From: Monarcha castaneiventris obscurior
Taxonomy: Eukaryota; Chordata; Aves; Passeriformes; Monarchidae
Assembly (NCBI GenBank): GCA_026261815.1
Contig: JAMPIT010000493.1
Coordinates: 9,565,501-9,629,500 of the forward strand
Reading direction: 5' to 3'
DNA length: 64,000 nucleotides
The translations under genes and the position numbers were made by a program. Position 1 is the first letter of the stretch. Every line of letters begins with the position of its first letter. The notes under the pieces were generated by a model that saw only the letters and a list, made by a program, of their open reading frames with translations, did not search any database and was not told the DNA's origin. Shown here one piece after another: positions 25,707 to 38,445 of this stretch.

Positions 25707-25836
25707 GGAGAGCCAAAATCTGTCCCTCACCTGGTGATTTCAGGGCATATTCCCTGCTTTAAATTCTCCCTGGAGAGCCAAAATCTGTCCTTTACCTGGT
25801 GATTTCGGCACAAATTCCATGCTTCAGATTCTACTT
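25707..25836 (+). repeat. 65-bp tandem duplication
   Basis: GGAGAGCCAAAATCTGTCC begins at 25707 and again at 25772. The copies share ACCTGGTGATTTC and a TTCC(C/A)TGCTT motif and differ at about ten sites. Confidence 0.9.
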
Positions 25837-27650
25837 ATCTACACAGGGATTTTGGAAGCGTTTCTATCCCATTAAGACCAGCAGGATGTGACTGTTGCAG
25901 CTTTTCCACCCAAATTTGAGCAAAGCAGTCGAATCCAGGTGGGTTCCCTGCTCGAGGCTCGTCTCAGGTGAAGTGACAGAGAAAAGTGAGCTCAGATAAA
26001 AAGTCTGACCATGATTTTGCTCCACCCCACAATGTCCCAGCCTGACAAAAGACTCGCCATGAATTAAAACACACCCAGGATGGTCTCACACTTTAATTAT
26101 TGATCTAATTACGGATTCTCAGAGAGCCACTGAAGCCCAGCTAAAGCTTTTCCTACCTTTTTTACGTGAAGGAGCTCAAACTGCAAAGGGTCTCTGCTCC
26201 AGGGGGAGCAAAACTCCAAAACCCTGTGGAAAGTGGACGTGTGGAAGCGCTCGGAGCTTCTGCACTGCAGAATCCCGGTGTTCCCAAAGAGGGCACTGAT
26301 GCTCTGCACAGCTCACGGGGACAGCCGAGAAATCCTTGGCCAGGCATAAATCTCCACAGAGAAATCTGTCTTAGCACGTCCACCTCAGGAAAAGGGGAAT
26401 TATTACACTTAATTAAAGTGTATTGACACCACATGTGGCCCCACCTCTCGCTTTGGGCTTTATTAATGACAGCAAAGCTGCAGGCTCGGGCAGGGGGTGG
26501 CTGGGGGTGTCTGCGGGGCTGCACAGGACCCACTGACTGCCCCCAAACACCTTTAACAAGCCTCATTTCTGCCTCGGAGTTCCATTTTCTAGTCAATATT
26601 TCAGCTCCCTGGCTGGGGAATCAGCGCAGCTCTGTGTGCTGCTCCCTGCTCGTGCTGCTGGAGCCGGGCACGGGCAGTTCTGCACGTTTATCCTCAGGAA
26701 GAAGTCGTGAAGCTGTTCCTTTTGGGGTGCTGGGAGTTGTTGTTCTGGTTTTGAGGGAGAGCTGTTGCAATAAAAGTTGTGCACAGAATGGTTCCTACTC
26801 CAGCGGAGAATTTTGTCTGTCATTCACGAGAAATCTCAGTTGCAACAGAGAGAATTTGCTTAAATCTTGAGTTTTGTGCCCAGGTTTATCCCTCCCACTC
26901 AGGATCCCTAATTATCGGTGAAATCCTTTAGGTCCAACACGTGGAAGAAGTCTGGGGCTTTTAAAGGATGGGACTTCTTGAGGCCTGAATTTTAAATGTT
27001 TATAATCATTCCTTAGCACCTAAATAGGAATAATCCAGATTCACTGACCACTTTTATTTCAGAACTTCTCATTCACGTCTACGGATCAAAGCCCACATTA
27101 AAGTGAAATTAAACCAGTGTCATTTCTTTATTTAAATGTGAATTATTGACCCAATTCCCCCCGCATTTAAATCCCTTATCCTGTGTTTAATTCTAGAAAA
27201 GAAGCAGGAGTTTCAAGGTTTAAATTAGGTTTTTGCATTGGGGTTTCAGTGTGATTTTTCCCCCATCCCTCCCTGGCCCTGGAGCTGTGTCCTTGCAAGG
27301 GAGCCTTTCCCATTCCCTGCCTTTTCCTCCCACCAATCCCATTAAATCCTGCACTGGGCAGGGACTGATTTTCCCTTCAGCTCCCTGCCCTGGGAGGCAG
27401 AACAGACTCAGCAGCAGCTTCCACATTTTCCTTTGCTACTCCGGGAAAAATCAGGGGCAGCAGAAGTGGCATTTTCTAACATCCTGGAATCATTTCATGG
27501 CAGAGTTCGTCCACCACTGGAAATTCCCCATAAAACAGTGGCAAGGGTTAATATCATCCCTGCCATGACATTTCATCCAGTTCTCCTGGAGAGCTCTCCA
27601 TGGTTTTCCACTGCCACTGGAAATGATGACTCCCAGATGGAGCCATTTGC
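25837..27650. other. unique non-coding sequence
   Basis: No gene or known repeat recognised. Confidence 0.6.
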
Positions 27651-28740
27651 ACCAACACTGGATATTCCAGTAGGACACACACCGGATGTTCCAGTTGGAC
27701 CAACACTGGATGTTCCAACTGCAGTAACACTGCATATTCCAGTTGCATGAACACTGGATTTTCCAGTTTCACCAACACTGGATATTCCAGTTGGACCAAC
27801 ACTGGGTGTTCCAGTTGGACACACACACACTGGATGTTCCCAGTTGCACCAACACCAGATATTCCAGTTGACCAACACTGGATGTTCCAGCTGCACCAAC
27901 ACTGGATTTTCTAGTTTCACCAACACTGGATGTTCCTGTTGGACCAACACTGGATTTTCTAGTTTCACCAACACTGGATATTCCAATTGCACAAACACTG
28001 GATATTCCAGTTTCACCAACACTGGATATTCCAATTGCACAAACACTGGATATTCCAGTTTCACCAACACTGGATATTCCAGTTTCACCAACACTAGATG
28101 TTCCACCTACACTAACATTGGATATTCCAGCTGCATGAACACTGGGTATTCCAGTTGCACAAACACTGGATTTTCCAATTTCACCGACACTGGATGTTCC
28201 AGTTGGACACACATTGGATGTTCCAGTTGCACCAACACCAGATATTCCAGTTGACCAACAATGAATATTCCACCTGCACTAACACTGGATATTCCACCTG
28301 CACTAACACTGGATATTCCAGCTGCACTAACACTGGATATTCCAGCTGCACCAACACTGGATTTTCCAGTTGGACCAACACCAGATATTCAGTTGCATGA
28401 ACACTGGGTATTCTACCTACACTAACGTTGGATATTCCAGCTGCACCAACACTGGATATTCCAGTTGCATGAACACTGGATTTTCCGGTTTCACCAACAC
28501 TGGATGTTCCAGTTGGACCAGCACCAGATAATCCAACACCAGATACTCCAGTTGACCAACACTGGATGTTCTGGTTTCACTAACATTGAATATTCCAGCT
28601 GCATGAACACTGGGTATCCCAGCTGCACCAACACTGGATGTTCTGGTTTCACCAACACTGGATATTCCAGTTGGACACACACTGGATGTTCCACCTGCAC
28701 TAACATTGGATATTCCAGTTGCACCAACACTGGATTTTCC
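27651..28740 (+). repeat. 24-bp minisatellite, about 45 copies
   Basis: The unit is roughly ACCAACACTGGATATTCCAG plus TTGC, spaced 24 bases apart in the first seven units (GGAT-type starts at 27660, 27684, 27708 and on). Common variants are GGATGTTCC, GGATTTTCC, GTTTCACC, GTTGGACC and GCTGCACT. Some units gain or lose bases, for example the ACACACAC expansion at about 27820. The consensus has no stop codon in any of six frames, and 24 is a multiple of three, so it produces long frames on both strands with 8-residue repeats (TNTGYSSC on plus, QLEYPVLV on minus). There is no signal, start context or family match, so I do not call a protein. Confidence 0.97.
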
Positions 28741-29030
28741 CGTGCCAGGGGCTCTTGGAAAGGAGCTGGAGTTGCTTTTGCACACTCAGCAATAACCAAC
28801 AGCCTCCACTCATGACCAGAGTTCCAAACCAAAGGCCAGGATTCCACACCAAGCTGTTCATTCTGGAGTTGAGTTCACGCCAAAATCTCATGGAAAATCA
28901 GAGTTTAAATGTAAAAATTTTACTCCCAAATCAGCCAAGGAGTTTGGAAGGATGGAGGAGCTGCTGGAGCATTCCTGGGTGGGTGTTTTCCTTCTGGACC
29001 CCTGCAAGGAGCAGAGCTGGGAATGTCAGA
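28741..29030. other. unique non-coding sequence
   Basis: Nothing recognised. Confidence 0.55.
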
Positions 29031-29060
29031 CAAATCCCAACAAATCCCAGCAAATCCCAC
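29031..29060 (+). repeat. 10-bp tandem triplet, CAAATCCCA(N)
   Basis: Three adjacent CAAATCCCA units, each followed by one variable base. Confidence 0.85.
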
Positions 29061-29143
29061 TTCAGTTTCGGATTTCTGTGGTTCCTCCTCTGATTTTTTA
29101 CCCACCTGTTGACCTGGACAAACCCAATTTATTTTAAACAAAA

Positions 29144-29217
29144 CATGGGCAAAACGGGGGTTGGAATAAGGTGATTTTTAAGGTCCCTTTCAACCCAACC
29201 ATTCCACAATTCCATGA
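29144..29217 (+). mobile_element. CR1 LINE 3' terminal fragment
   Basis: GGGGTTGGAATAAGGTGATT followed by TTTAAGGTCCCTTTCAACCC and ATTCCACAATTCCATGA matches the last part of the CR1 3' UTR in plus orientation, with decayed octamers. Confidence 0.7.
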
Positions 29218-32200
29218 CAATGCCTGTGGGTTTAGAGGAATGACAGAAGCTTTATAAAAACACATCATGACCATTTTCTTCAGGGACTTTGTCCTCTAAG
29301 TGGGAGCTGTAACTGCAGAGCACTGTCAGAAGCTTTGCCACTTTGAATTTCTATTTGAGTCATGCAAGAATAAAAAAAAAATCTTTCCTTGGGTCACAGA
29401 TACGCTGGGAAAATGGGATCATGGATTGCTGCAAGAGCACAGAGCACAAGCAAGGGGAAAACTCCTTTGCCTCTCTCAGCCCAGAAATCTAAAAATCCTG
29501 TCCCCTCCTTTATCTGGTGGGAAATTCCTTGTAGGCTGCAGAAGTTGATCATTTGTGTTCAAAATTAACTGATATTTTGTGTAAAAGGGAAAAAAAAAGT
29601 CAATTTTAAAAAATGTTTTGCAGATCTTTTCAGGATGATAGAAAGGGAAATGCTGCCATAGAACCATAAAGGGCTGGAATTTCTGAAATGGAATTCCAAC
29701 CTTCCAGGTGAACTGGTGTGATTTATTTCTTTATTTGTTTGTTTTTCTGGTGTTCATTGTCCAAGAGGAGCTTCACAGGGCTGGAATTGGAATTATGCAA
29801 AATGCCACTGAACCAGCTCCTCACAGCCCAGCTGGGAATGTTAAACTCTGTCATTCCAGTTGGAAATGATTGGAAAATCCAGAGACTGGGAGATTCCCAA
29901 GCCATGATCCCTCATTCGTAAACAGCAGTGAGTGGATATCTCGGATATTTTAATATTCCTAGGTCAGGGATGCTCTGGGCATGCCCTTATCGGGGTGATT
30001 CTACACAATTCACCCTCCCCAAGCTGCAGGGAAAAAAAGCAAAGCTCAAATATATTCAGGATTTTAAACCCTCAGTGTCCTGGGGGACACAGAATTCAAC
30101 ATTTTTATTTGGTGCCGGCACAGACAGATTCATTTGGCTGCTCATGATTTGTTTAGTGAGCATCAACCAGGCGGGGAAAACACAATTTTTCTTCTATGAA
30201 GAGAAAATTGGGGCATCTCAGGAGTTTTCAGGGTAATCCTGTGAATTTATAACTGCTCCTGACAGGGGTTAAAACCCTCAGGAAGCAGAGTGGCCATCGG
30301 TGAGGTCACTGCTGCCCTCTGGGGGGGCCAGGTCCTGGCAGAGTCGTTCAGGGAGATAAGGGGCTGTCCAAATAAACAGCAGTGCAGGAGGAGGATCAGA
30401 CCTTTTGGAAGAGCCTGGCTCTGCCTCATGCTCACTGTCACTTTTTTTTTAATCCTTGGAAGAGCTGGAGCGAATTGTGTGGCCGAAATCCATAACTGGG
30501 GAGTCCGAACAGAAAAGCTGAGGGAATTCTGCCTTTTTACACCAGTTAAAAACCTGCTCTGGTGGAATTCCACACTTTTTCCCCAGCTGTAGAGCAGAGT
30601 TGTGTTGTTCACTGGAGATTGCTGGGAATTCTTTTCCCATCCAATCAGGAAAATCCAGCAAAAAAAGGAAGGATTTAATGAACATCATATTTGGAATGTG
30701 CAGGTTTGAGCCACCCAGTGCTGGTGTGACTGGAATTAGGGGATCACTGGAGGGTTGGTGCCCTGCAGGAGCAGAATGAGGGGACCAACCTTTAGGAGTT
30801 AAAATCTCACCAGGACTCTCCAAACCCACCCAGAGCACCTTGAGGCCACAATCTGAGGATGGGAGGTGACCCCACACTGCTGGGTACCAACCCCATCACC
30901 AGGAGGGAGGAGATGTAAAGCCTTCACCTGGAAGATCAGGAAAAATCAGCTTTTGAGGGATCAGAAATCTGGAATTCTCAGTCCCACCAGCAGTGCAGGG
31001 GAAGGCAGGGACATCCATGAAGGGCACAAATCCAGAGCAGGAAAATAGGAGCAGGAAAAAGGGAGCTGAGCCCCCTCTGCATGTCCCTACAAACACCACA
31101 CACCCAGGAGTTTGTATTCCCTGGATCATGATTCCCTCGGGAATTATTGAGAAATCCTGAAGCGAACAACAACTCTGCCATCTTCTCTTTTTTTATTTTT
31201 TTTGAGAAAATGGAAGAGATGACCGAGAGGCCGAGCCCGTCTTGGAGGGCTGTTTGAAATTCCCCATGGTACAAACAAGTCCTGAGGACTCCAACCACTT
31301 TAAAACCCCTGAAACTGCAAACCTGTCCTTAGTGGTTTGGGGAGAGCGGAGCCTTTCACCATCTATTCATACCCTGCTTGCTAAAATATCACCCTGGGCA
31401 AGCTATTTTTGACCCTCAGTGTGGAGCAGAGCAGCAGACAGGCACTGCAGATGGTTATCTGCGGTCGAAAATCCAGAAAATATTGTAAAAGTGTGTAAAT
31501 CCGAGGAATCTGGATGAATTCCAGCATCAGTAATCCCTTCTCCCAATATTCCTGCTGCTGTTTCAATTGGAAAACCATCCTGCAGTGCTGCTGCAGCTTT
31601 GCTGTGTGTAAAAGCCAACGTTTGGCTGCTCTTCCCTCGGAATAATTTGGAAGTTGTTCTGTGAGGAGCTCTGGGATGCAAAGGGCTGCAGAAATATATG
31701 ATGGTTGTCATTAATTCTGGCACCACTCAAGACCACCAGTATTTAAAATCAATTAACAGGCCTTTTCCTATTATCATTGGCATTTCGTTTGCATCCAGCT
31801 AGGATGAGTGAAACTCTCATAAAAGTTAAAAACAATCTATTTTTGGAGGTAATACAGCAGCAGTGAAGGAGAGCTGGTGAGTTCTCATTGGACGTTTACT
31901 GACAGGAGTTTTCTGGAAATAAGTTCACACGTGGAAGTTTTGGATGGGGGAAAGGGTGAGATGACATCCAGTAAAGTGATTTAACCCTGCTCACTTCACA
32001 CCTTCAGCTCATCGTGTTTTTCCCTTCAGGTTATCGTGAAAATACATCAAAACAAAGTCTGTTCGAAGCTTAAAATACTCCGAGGCAGAGCCTGAATCCT
32101 CTCTGGGTTTGGCTCGTGGCAGCCAAGGCGAGGTTGGGTTTCTGTAGCTGTTCCCAGGTCTCTGTCAGCAGAGGGAATTTTATTCTTTTCCATGGCTCCA

Positions 32201-35200
32201 TGTTCAGCTTTGTCAGCAGCCAGGACAGGACAGGATTAATGCTTGGGGCAGCAGCTTCCTGAAGGGATGGAGCATCCCCAGCTCTGCCTCTGAGAACTCT
32301 GGAATTTGCATCAGCCCCAATTTCAGCTGCCTGATTCGTGGGAAGTTTTAGGAAAATTCTGTGTTGCATGGGAGAAGCATCCAAGTCACCTGGAAACCTC
32401 CACTGATTTGTGGATAAAGCAGAAAAAAGCTTTATCTGTGTTCTGATGCTCAGCATTTCTGAAATAAACCTCAAATAAACCAAAGTAAATCCACTCCCCG
32501 ACCCAAAATGATAATTAATCCAAGGAATACCATTAATAACACTTCACAGCAGAGCTTTGGGAGCTCTTTTCTTATCTCCAAGCACACAATCAGCACCTGA
32601 CCGGGGCAGGATCTGCACATTTCCTATTGCAGGGCAACAAGGAGAGGCTGGAAGCAGCTGGAAATAATTCAGGAGCATGGTGCAGTGAAAAGGAGTTTAA
32701 AAACCACACGGTCTCGATGATATTTTCACAGTGCTCCAAGCAATTTACTTGCACCAGTTCAATGGTTTCAAGGCTCTCCAGCTCCAAATTACACCCCCAG
32801 CACCAATGCCAGCAGTGGGAAAAGTCAGAGCATCAGGCCAGGGGAACAACAGCCAAAGGCCTCGAGGAAAGGGCAGGAGGTTTAGGAATGACATCTTGCT
32901 GGATTTGAGGGGGATCAACCCAAATCCTGTCCTCTCTGTCAGTGTCTCACTCAGATGTGGCTCATTATGGAAAATAATTTGCTTTTTCTGCCAATATTGC
33001 AAAGCCCACCAGAGCCACCCAGCCCACGGGATCTCTGCCTGTGCTCTCCACCTTCCAGAGTAGGAACCCGTTTGTGCCATAAATGACAATTCCATATGGA
33101 TTACCCAGGCAAAACTGGGATTGTGAGGAGTCCCTGCAACTCGTGACCCAGGTAAAGCTTTTCTTACCATGAAAAGCACCTCCGAAAACAGATCACAAAC
33201 AGAGCAGGAGGGGCTGTGCTGATGCACTCTGGGGAATAAATATCCCAATTTGATTTGTGCCTTGCACTCTGTGCAATTCCTCAAGGAGCAGGACACGTTT
33301 TTTTGTATTCACAGCCCAAATGGTCACTCAGGGTGGGATGATCAGCTGCAATGAGCATTTTCCCCATCCTTAGACTCAAAGTGAAGGAGGAATGAGGGAT
33401 TTGGCAGAGTGAAGGTTGCCCAAAACTCAAAACTTGATGTTCTGGAGTGATTTTGGGCTCAATGCACTCTGTAAATTCAGTGGGGGCATGGAAGGAAAAG
33501 TCAGAGGTGATAAATAAGGAAAAGGCAAAAAGCAAACAAAGAATTTGGCCTGCGGGTGTTATCAGCCCTGGAAATCTGAAGTTGGAGATTTTTCAGGGGT
33601 CTGGACACATCTCAACTGGAGACACTTGAAAATTAAAGAAATATGTAGAGTTACGTATCTAAAATCTGTCATACGTTAAAAAAAGTTAAGTCCCCATCTA
33701 AAATTTTGTGTGAAAGTCCCACAGAAGTTCAGGAATTGTTGGAAGGATTGGATGGGGACAACTTGGAGACAGGGGAGGGACAGGGAGAGCCCCACAAGTG
33801 CAGAACCTCTGGAGTGACTGAATTGGGTCAGAAATACAACAGAGATGGGAAATAATTCACTGAGAGGGACATGAGAACAGGACCTTGGAAAGAAAATGAG
33901 TGACCATTTTTTATCTTGAGGGGAGAAGGAAAATCTGGAGAGCCTGGGAAGGCAGATGGAGCTTTGGAGAAGAAAATGGTTTTGCTGTAAAAATGTGCCT
34001 CACGTTATGACTGCAAAAATTACCAAGTGAGAAAATGAGCAAAAGGCCAGCTCAGAGCGAAAAGAGAGCCTGGCTGCTCTGAATAAATGTTTTGAAAAAT
34101 GAATGAGTGAAGCCTTGCAAAGCTGGGAGGGGGGAGGGAGAAAAACTAAGAAGTGTTTAAAGTAAATTTATCTATGAATGAATCAAGAGAGAAAATCTGA
34201 GCAGAGCACTTGCAGACAGAGCTGTGTTAATTTTAATCATCTCAAAAGGTCAAACACTTCGTGGCTCAGTGATTTATCCATGTCCCAAAGTAAGAATCCA
34301 GATTTTCGCTCCTCAAGGAGGAGATGAGTTTCTCTCATCGTTCAAAAAGAGCTGAAAAATGGAAATTTTAATCAGGGTACAATTAAAGGAGAATTATGAA
34401 ACTTCCCTGAATTTCTAATCTGGAATTGGTAATCACAAAGATCCTGCCAAACCCAGATATTTCATTGTTCTCTCTTGTTGAGAGGGTTTTTTTTTGAACT
34501 AATGACACTTTGGCAAGGCACAATAGAGATTTAGAAATCTCTAAAAGCCACAAAGGATGCACTCCTTGGAATAAGGACTGTTCTGAAAGCAAAGTTCAGG
34601 GATGTGGAGTGTTATAAAAGTCAAGAAATGAAATGGGGGCTAAAAAGGCATCAGAAGGTTTGAAACTTGGGAAGGAAAAAGTTCCCAGCAGAAAATTTAA
34701 GGTGTTGAATTTGTGTAATTTGCCAAGCAGAAGCTCAAGGCTTGGTTACATCACAATAATTCAGGCTCTAAAACTCAGTGTGAGGTGGGTGAAGGTTGAA
34801 ATTAGCAGCAGATTTCTGATTTGTCATTTTAACCAGAGCAGAGAGTTTAAAGCCAGTGCAGGTGAAGCCACTTGTGCTGCCATGGCACATAAAGGGAATG
34901 AAATATCCCCTAAAGGAAGCTTTTCAGTCCACTGGAGAAAGGCATAAAACCAACTAATTAAAGCCAAAATGAAGATAAAAATGGAAAATTTGACTTTTTC
35001 AATGGATTCTTCCTCCCTGATCTAATTTAAGCCCCTTCTCAGCCCTTGCATGTTGCCTAAACCCAACTCATTGGCCTCACTACAGGCCCCAGGCTGTGAA
35101 ATTCTGTGGCCTTCACATCGAGGTGAGGAGATTCCCTCTCCCAGCACAAAAACTGTGACTCCCCCCGAGCTGGGAGTGCTCTGTGACACCAAACAAATCC

Positions 35201-35896
35201 AACTGCACATCCCAGGGAATGAGAATCCACAGAAAAACCAAGCAGCAGGGCCAGGCCTCCCTCAGGGCCATGGGCCTGTCAGGAGCCACCTCCCTCACGG
35301 GGTATTTTGGACAGCAGGAAAAAGCCACAGCCATGGTTTCAAAACTAAAAAAGTTGACAAAATATATTAGGCTGAGGTCAAATTTCATTGAATCATTGCT
35401 TGATTATAGAGTGTCCCATCTCCAGGTTCACTTTGGAAACCACTTTTTAGTGTTTTCAAGAAGCTGCAATTATTTTTGCAGGGTTTGGAAACGAGTCCTC
35501 CATGGGATTTTGGGATTTTTCAACGCTGTCTCAGACAGTTCTGGTTTAAAATAAAACCTGGGCAGACTCTGAGCCCAAGGTGCCTGGGCTGGGCCAGCTC
35601 AGGGGGATCAGGGCACAGGTTTGGGTGGCTTTACAGAGAATTTGGCTCGTTCCAAAAAGCATCAGGATGCAAAGAAAACAAAGAGGAGAAACTGGAAGTT
35701 GGGACTGACTTCAGCAAAGAATGGAAAGTGGGGGAAGCACCTTCAGCCCTGGAACTGCCATGGAAAATAACAAATAAAACCCCCAAAAATAAATAGGGAA
35801 ATACAAAATAAAACAAGTCTGGGGCTGATTTTAGCACCAAAGCCTGCAGGTGAATGATGTCAGGACCAAAGTCTTCCACCTCGTCGTGGTCTGACA
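29218..35896. other. unique non-coding sequence, 6.7 kb
   Basis: No gene recognised. A weak minus-strand CR1 terminal remnant may lie at about 29659-29712 (ATAGAACCATAAAGGGCTGG, then ATTCCAACCTTCCAGG). Frames such as 32745-33296 (183 codons, minus) have no recognisable domain. The stretch at about 31690-31910 has the AT-rich, low-repeat look often seen in conserved elements, but this cannot be judged from one sequence. Confidence 0.55.
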
Positions 35897-36086
35897 ACAA
35901 CCACCAAACAAACAAAGAAAAGAACAAAAAAAACCCCTCACCCCAAAACAAACTAACCAAAAAAAAAAACCCCAAAACCAAACCAAATCAAAAACCCAAA
36001 ATAAAACAAACAAAAAAAAAAAACCCCAAACCAAACCCAAGAAAACCAAAAACCCAAAACAAAACCCAACCCCAAAAATCCCCCCA
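35897..36086 (+). repeat. A/C-only low-complexity tract, (AAACCC)-like
   Basis: About 190 bases built almost only from A and C on the plus strand (AAACCAAACC, AAAACCCC and CAAACAAA blocks), with very few G or T. Opposing frames of 114-121 codons (KPKPNQKPK on plus, FGFLIWFGF on minus) are products of this composition. Confidence 0.92.
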
Positions 36087-36380
36087 GATCCAGGATGTCC
36101 CTACAAGGCTGAATTTTACTTTGTGTGGCAGAAACTGCCCTGAGCAGAGGAGAGGGAACATCCCAAGGAAATTTTGGAAGCTCTGGTTTTGGAAATCCAC
36201 ACTGCAGCGACAGGACTGAGCAATTAAGTTCTTTTGTAATTAGGCAATTAAGAAATTCCAGCAAAGGGGCTGTTAATTGTCCATCAGTGGCCCCCACAAC
36301 TGAAGATCATCTTAAATTTTCTCCTGCTTTTTTTCTGTATTTTACTCACTTCAGTTAAGTGTGTGCAGAGGGAGTTTAGT
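36087..36380. other. unique non-coding sequence
   Basis: Nothing recognised. Confidence 0.5.
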
Positions 36381-36421
36381 CTGGTTTTAACTGGGTTTAG
36401 GACTGGTTTTAACTGGGTTTA
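36381..36421 (+). repeat. 22-bp tandem duplication
   Basis: CTGGTTTTAACTGGGTTTA starts at 36381 and recurs exactly at 36403, with AGGA-type linker sequence (GGA) after the first copy. Confidence 0.9.
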
Positions 36422-37839
36422 CCTGTTAAATAAACAAAAGAAGTTCTACATCACTGATAATTCCCAGGTTTTATTTCCCTTTCTGAGGAACACTGGAATT
36501 TCCACCAGGGCAGATCAGACATGCAAAAAATATCAGGGTAATTCTGGAAGGCCAATCATCTATTTAAGCTGAAAGAAAATCAGTTAAAAAAAATGTAATG
36601 AATCATTTATTTTTCAAAAGATTGAGTTACACACCTCCAAGGTTTGTCTGAAATTTATCTGAATCTTCAGGCACAAATTGAGCCCTGATCCAAATCTCGT
36701 TGGCTTTGAAGAAGTTACATGAAGGATGAAGTTGGAGCTTTTAAGGTGGCAAAATTTGGCCCCCCAAAAAAAAGTTGGAAAATCAAAACTGTTCCTGTTG
36801 CTGCTCCGTAGCAGAGATGATGAGAGCCATGGATCAAACTGGAATGCTGAGGTCTGAGGGAAGCTGATGTGGAGGGAAAAAATAACCCAGAAAGGCAAAT
36901 TCCTGCTTTTTCTGCTCTATTTCATCTCACCTGTCTCAAGCTTTCCCAGGAAGGTGATTAAACCTGGGCTTAATTTTTGGAAAGCTGGAATTTATATCAG
37001 CATTAAAAACCCACAGAGCTGCTCAGATTAAACTTGAGTCTAAGCAGCTTTGGAGACTGGGCTACTAAAAAAACAATAATGGCAATTTTTTACCAATTTT
37101 CTTCAGGACTGGGCTCCCTCTGAGCACTTTTTGGCTGTGGTCAGCTCTCGTTTCATGGCTTGGGCACTGCAGCAGCTCCTGCCTCCCTTTCCATCCATCC
37201 TGGGTGTTCCAGGTTCAGCTCTCCCAGGAAAGAGCCCCCACCCTGTCCTCAGCAAGGTTCATCCCCCACGTGGGTAAATGGATTTAGGAACAAACCCAAC
37301 CCCAGAGGTGGGGTCTGCCAGGGATCACAGAGCAGCCAGAATCTTTAATCCTCTATTTTTGGGTGTTTCTCTAAAAAAGTTGTTTCAATCCTGAGCGAAG
37401 AAGCTGCTCCACCAACCCCACGTGTGCTAACGAGGTGAAAAACGTATTTCTTCCTTTATAATTACAGGATTTGAGCTGTGGCATCAGAAATTTCAGATCT
37501 ATTTCATAAAAAGAAGCAGATCGTTCTATTTAGGGAAAATTCCCCACACGCACTTTTTCCCCCCTCCCAGGATAGACATGAAAACACCTTTGAAAAATGA
37601 TTTTTTTCCCCCTAATTCTGGTTTCTTTCCCGGGTGTAAGAGCGTTCAAGTGAATGTAATTACATCTTGTGTTGGACAAGCCAAATATTTGATCTCATAT
37701 TAATGTGTTTTCTCTCCAGCTGCTGGGAAATGTGGCTTCTCCAGCAGATGCAGAACATTTTTAAGAGCTGGGCAAACCCAAATTTATTTATGAGTTTATG
37801 GATTTGTGGATTTATGGAAATGGAAATGTGGGACACGGC
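36422..37839. other. unique non-coding sequence
   Basis: No gene or known repeat recognised. Confidence 0.6.
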
Positions 37840-38094
37840 AGGACACGGGGAGTGGCTTCAAAGTGTCAGAGGGTGGGGTGAGATGGGATTTTGGGGAGAA
37901 ATCCTGCCCTGGGAGGGTGGGGAGGGGCTGGGATGGAATTCCCAGAGAATCTGTGGCTGCCCCTGGATCCCTGGAAGTGTCCAAGGCCGGGCTGGAGCCA
38001 CCTGGGATCATAGAAAGTGTCCCTGCCTATGGCAGGAGTGGGATGGGATGATCCTTAAAATCCCTTCCAACCCAAACCAATCCATAATTCCATG
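37840..38094 (+). mobile_element. CR1 LINE 3' region, plus strand
   Basis: Motifs appear in the CR1 order: GGCAGGACACGGGGAGTGGC, CTGCCCTGGGAGGGTGGGGA, GGCTGCCCCTGGATCCCTGG, AAGTGTCCAAGGCCGGGCTG, then CCTTCCAACCCAAACCAATC and a decayed octamer end (ATAATTCCATG). It is the passerine-type short 3' end. No intact frame survives. Confidence 0.9.
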
Positions 38095-38367
38095 AAATGC
38101 TGAATTCCATGAAATTCCACCACAGAAGAGGTGGAAAAAAAAGCTCCGGATTATGAACACTTCCCTCTCCCCCTGAAATAATTCGATTTTTTGTGAAATA
38201 AAGCCATAAATCTGATCCTTATGGCATTGGGAACAAAAGGATCGATACCAAAAGGAAATAACGGCCCCCAGTGGTGCCAGGAGGGTTCCCAACCCCTCTG
38301 AGGCCCTGAAAATCTGAATTCTTGTGTTTTACCCCTGGAAAGGGATTGGACCCATGGATTGGACACC

Positions 38368-38445
38368 CAGAATCATAAAACCCAGCATGGTTTGGGCTGG
38401 AAAGGACCCTAAAGCCCACCCCATTCATAGCCCAGGTTGCTCAGT
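38368..38445 (-). mobile_element. CR1 LINE 3' fragment, minus strand
   Basis: AGAATCATAAAACCCAGCAT, GGTTTGGGCTGGAAAGGACC, TAAAGCCCACCCCATTC and CCAGGTTGCTCAG follow the reverse complement of the CR1 3' end. It lies about 270 bases after a plus-strand CR1, so they are separate insertions. Confidence 0.8.

Noticed and set aside
32745..33296. 183-codon minus frame
   Set aside because: No recognisable family, no start context, and competing frames on the other strand; treated as chance.
35897..36086. Telomere-like C4A4 or interstitial telomeric repeat
   Set aside because: Blocks are irregular, and the vertebrate telomere unit TTAGGG/CCCTAA is absent.
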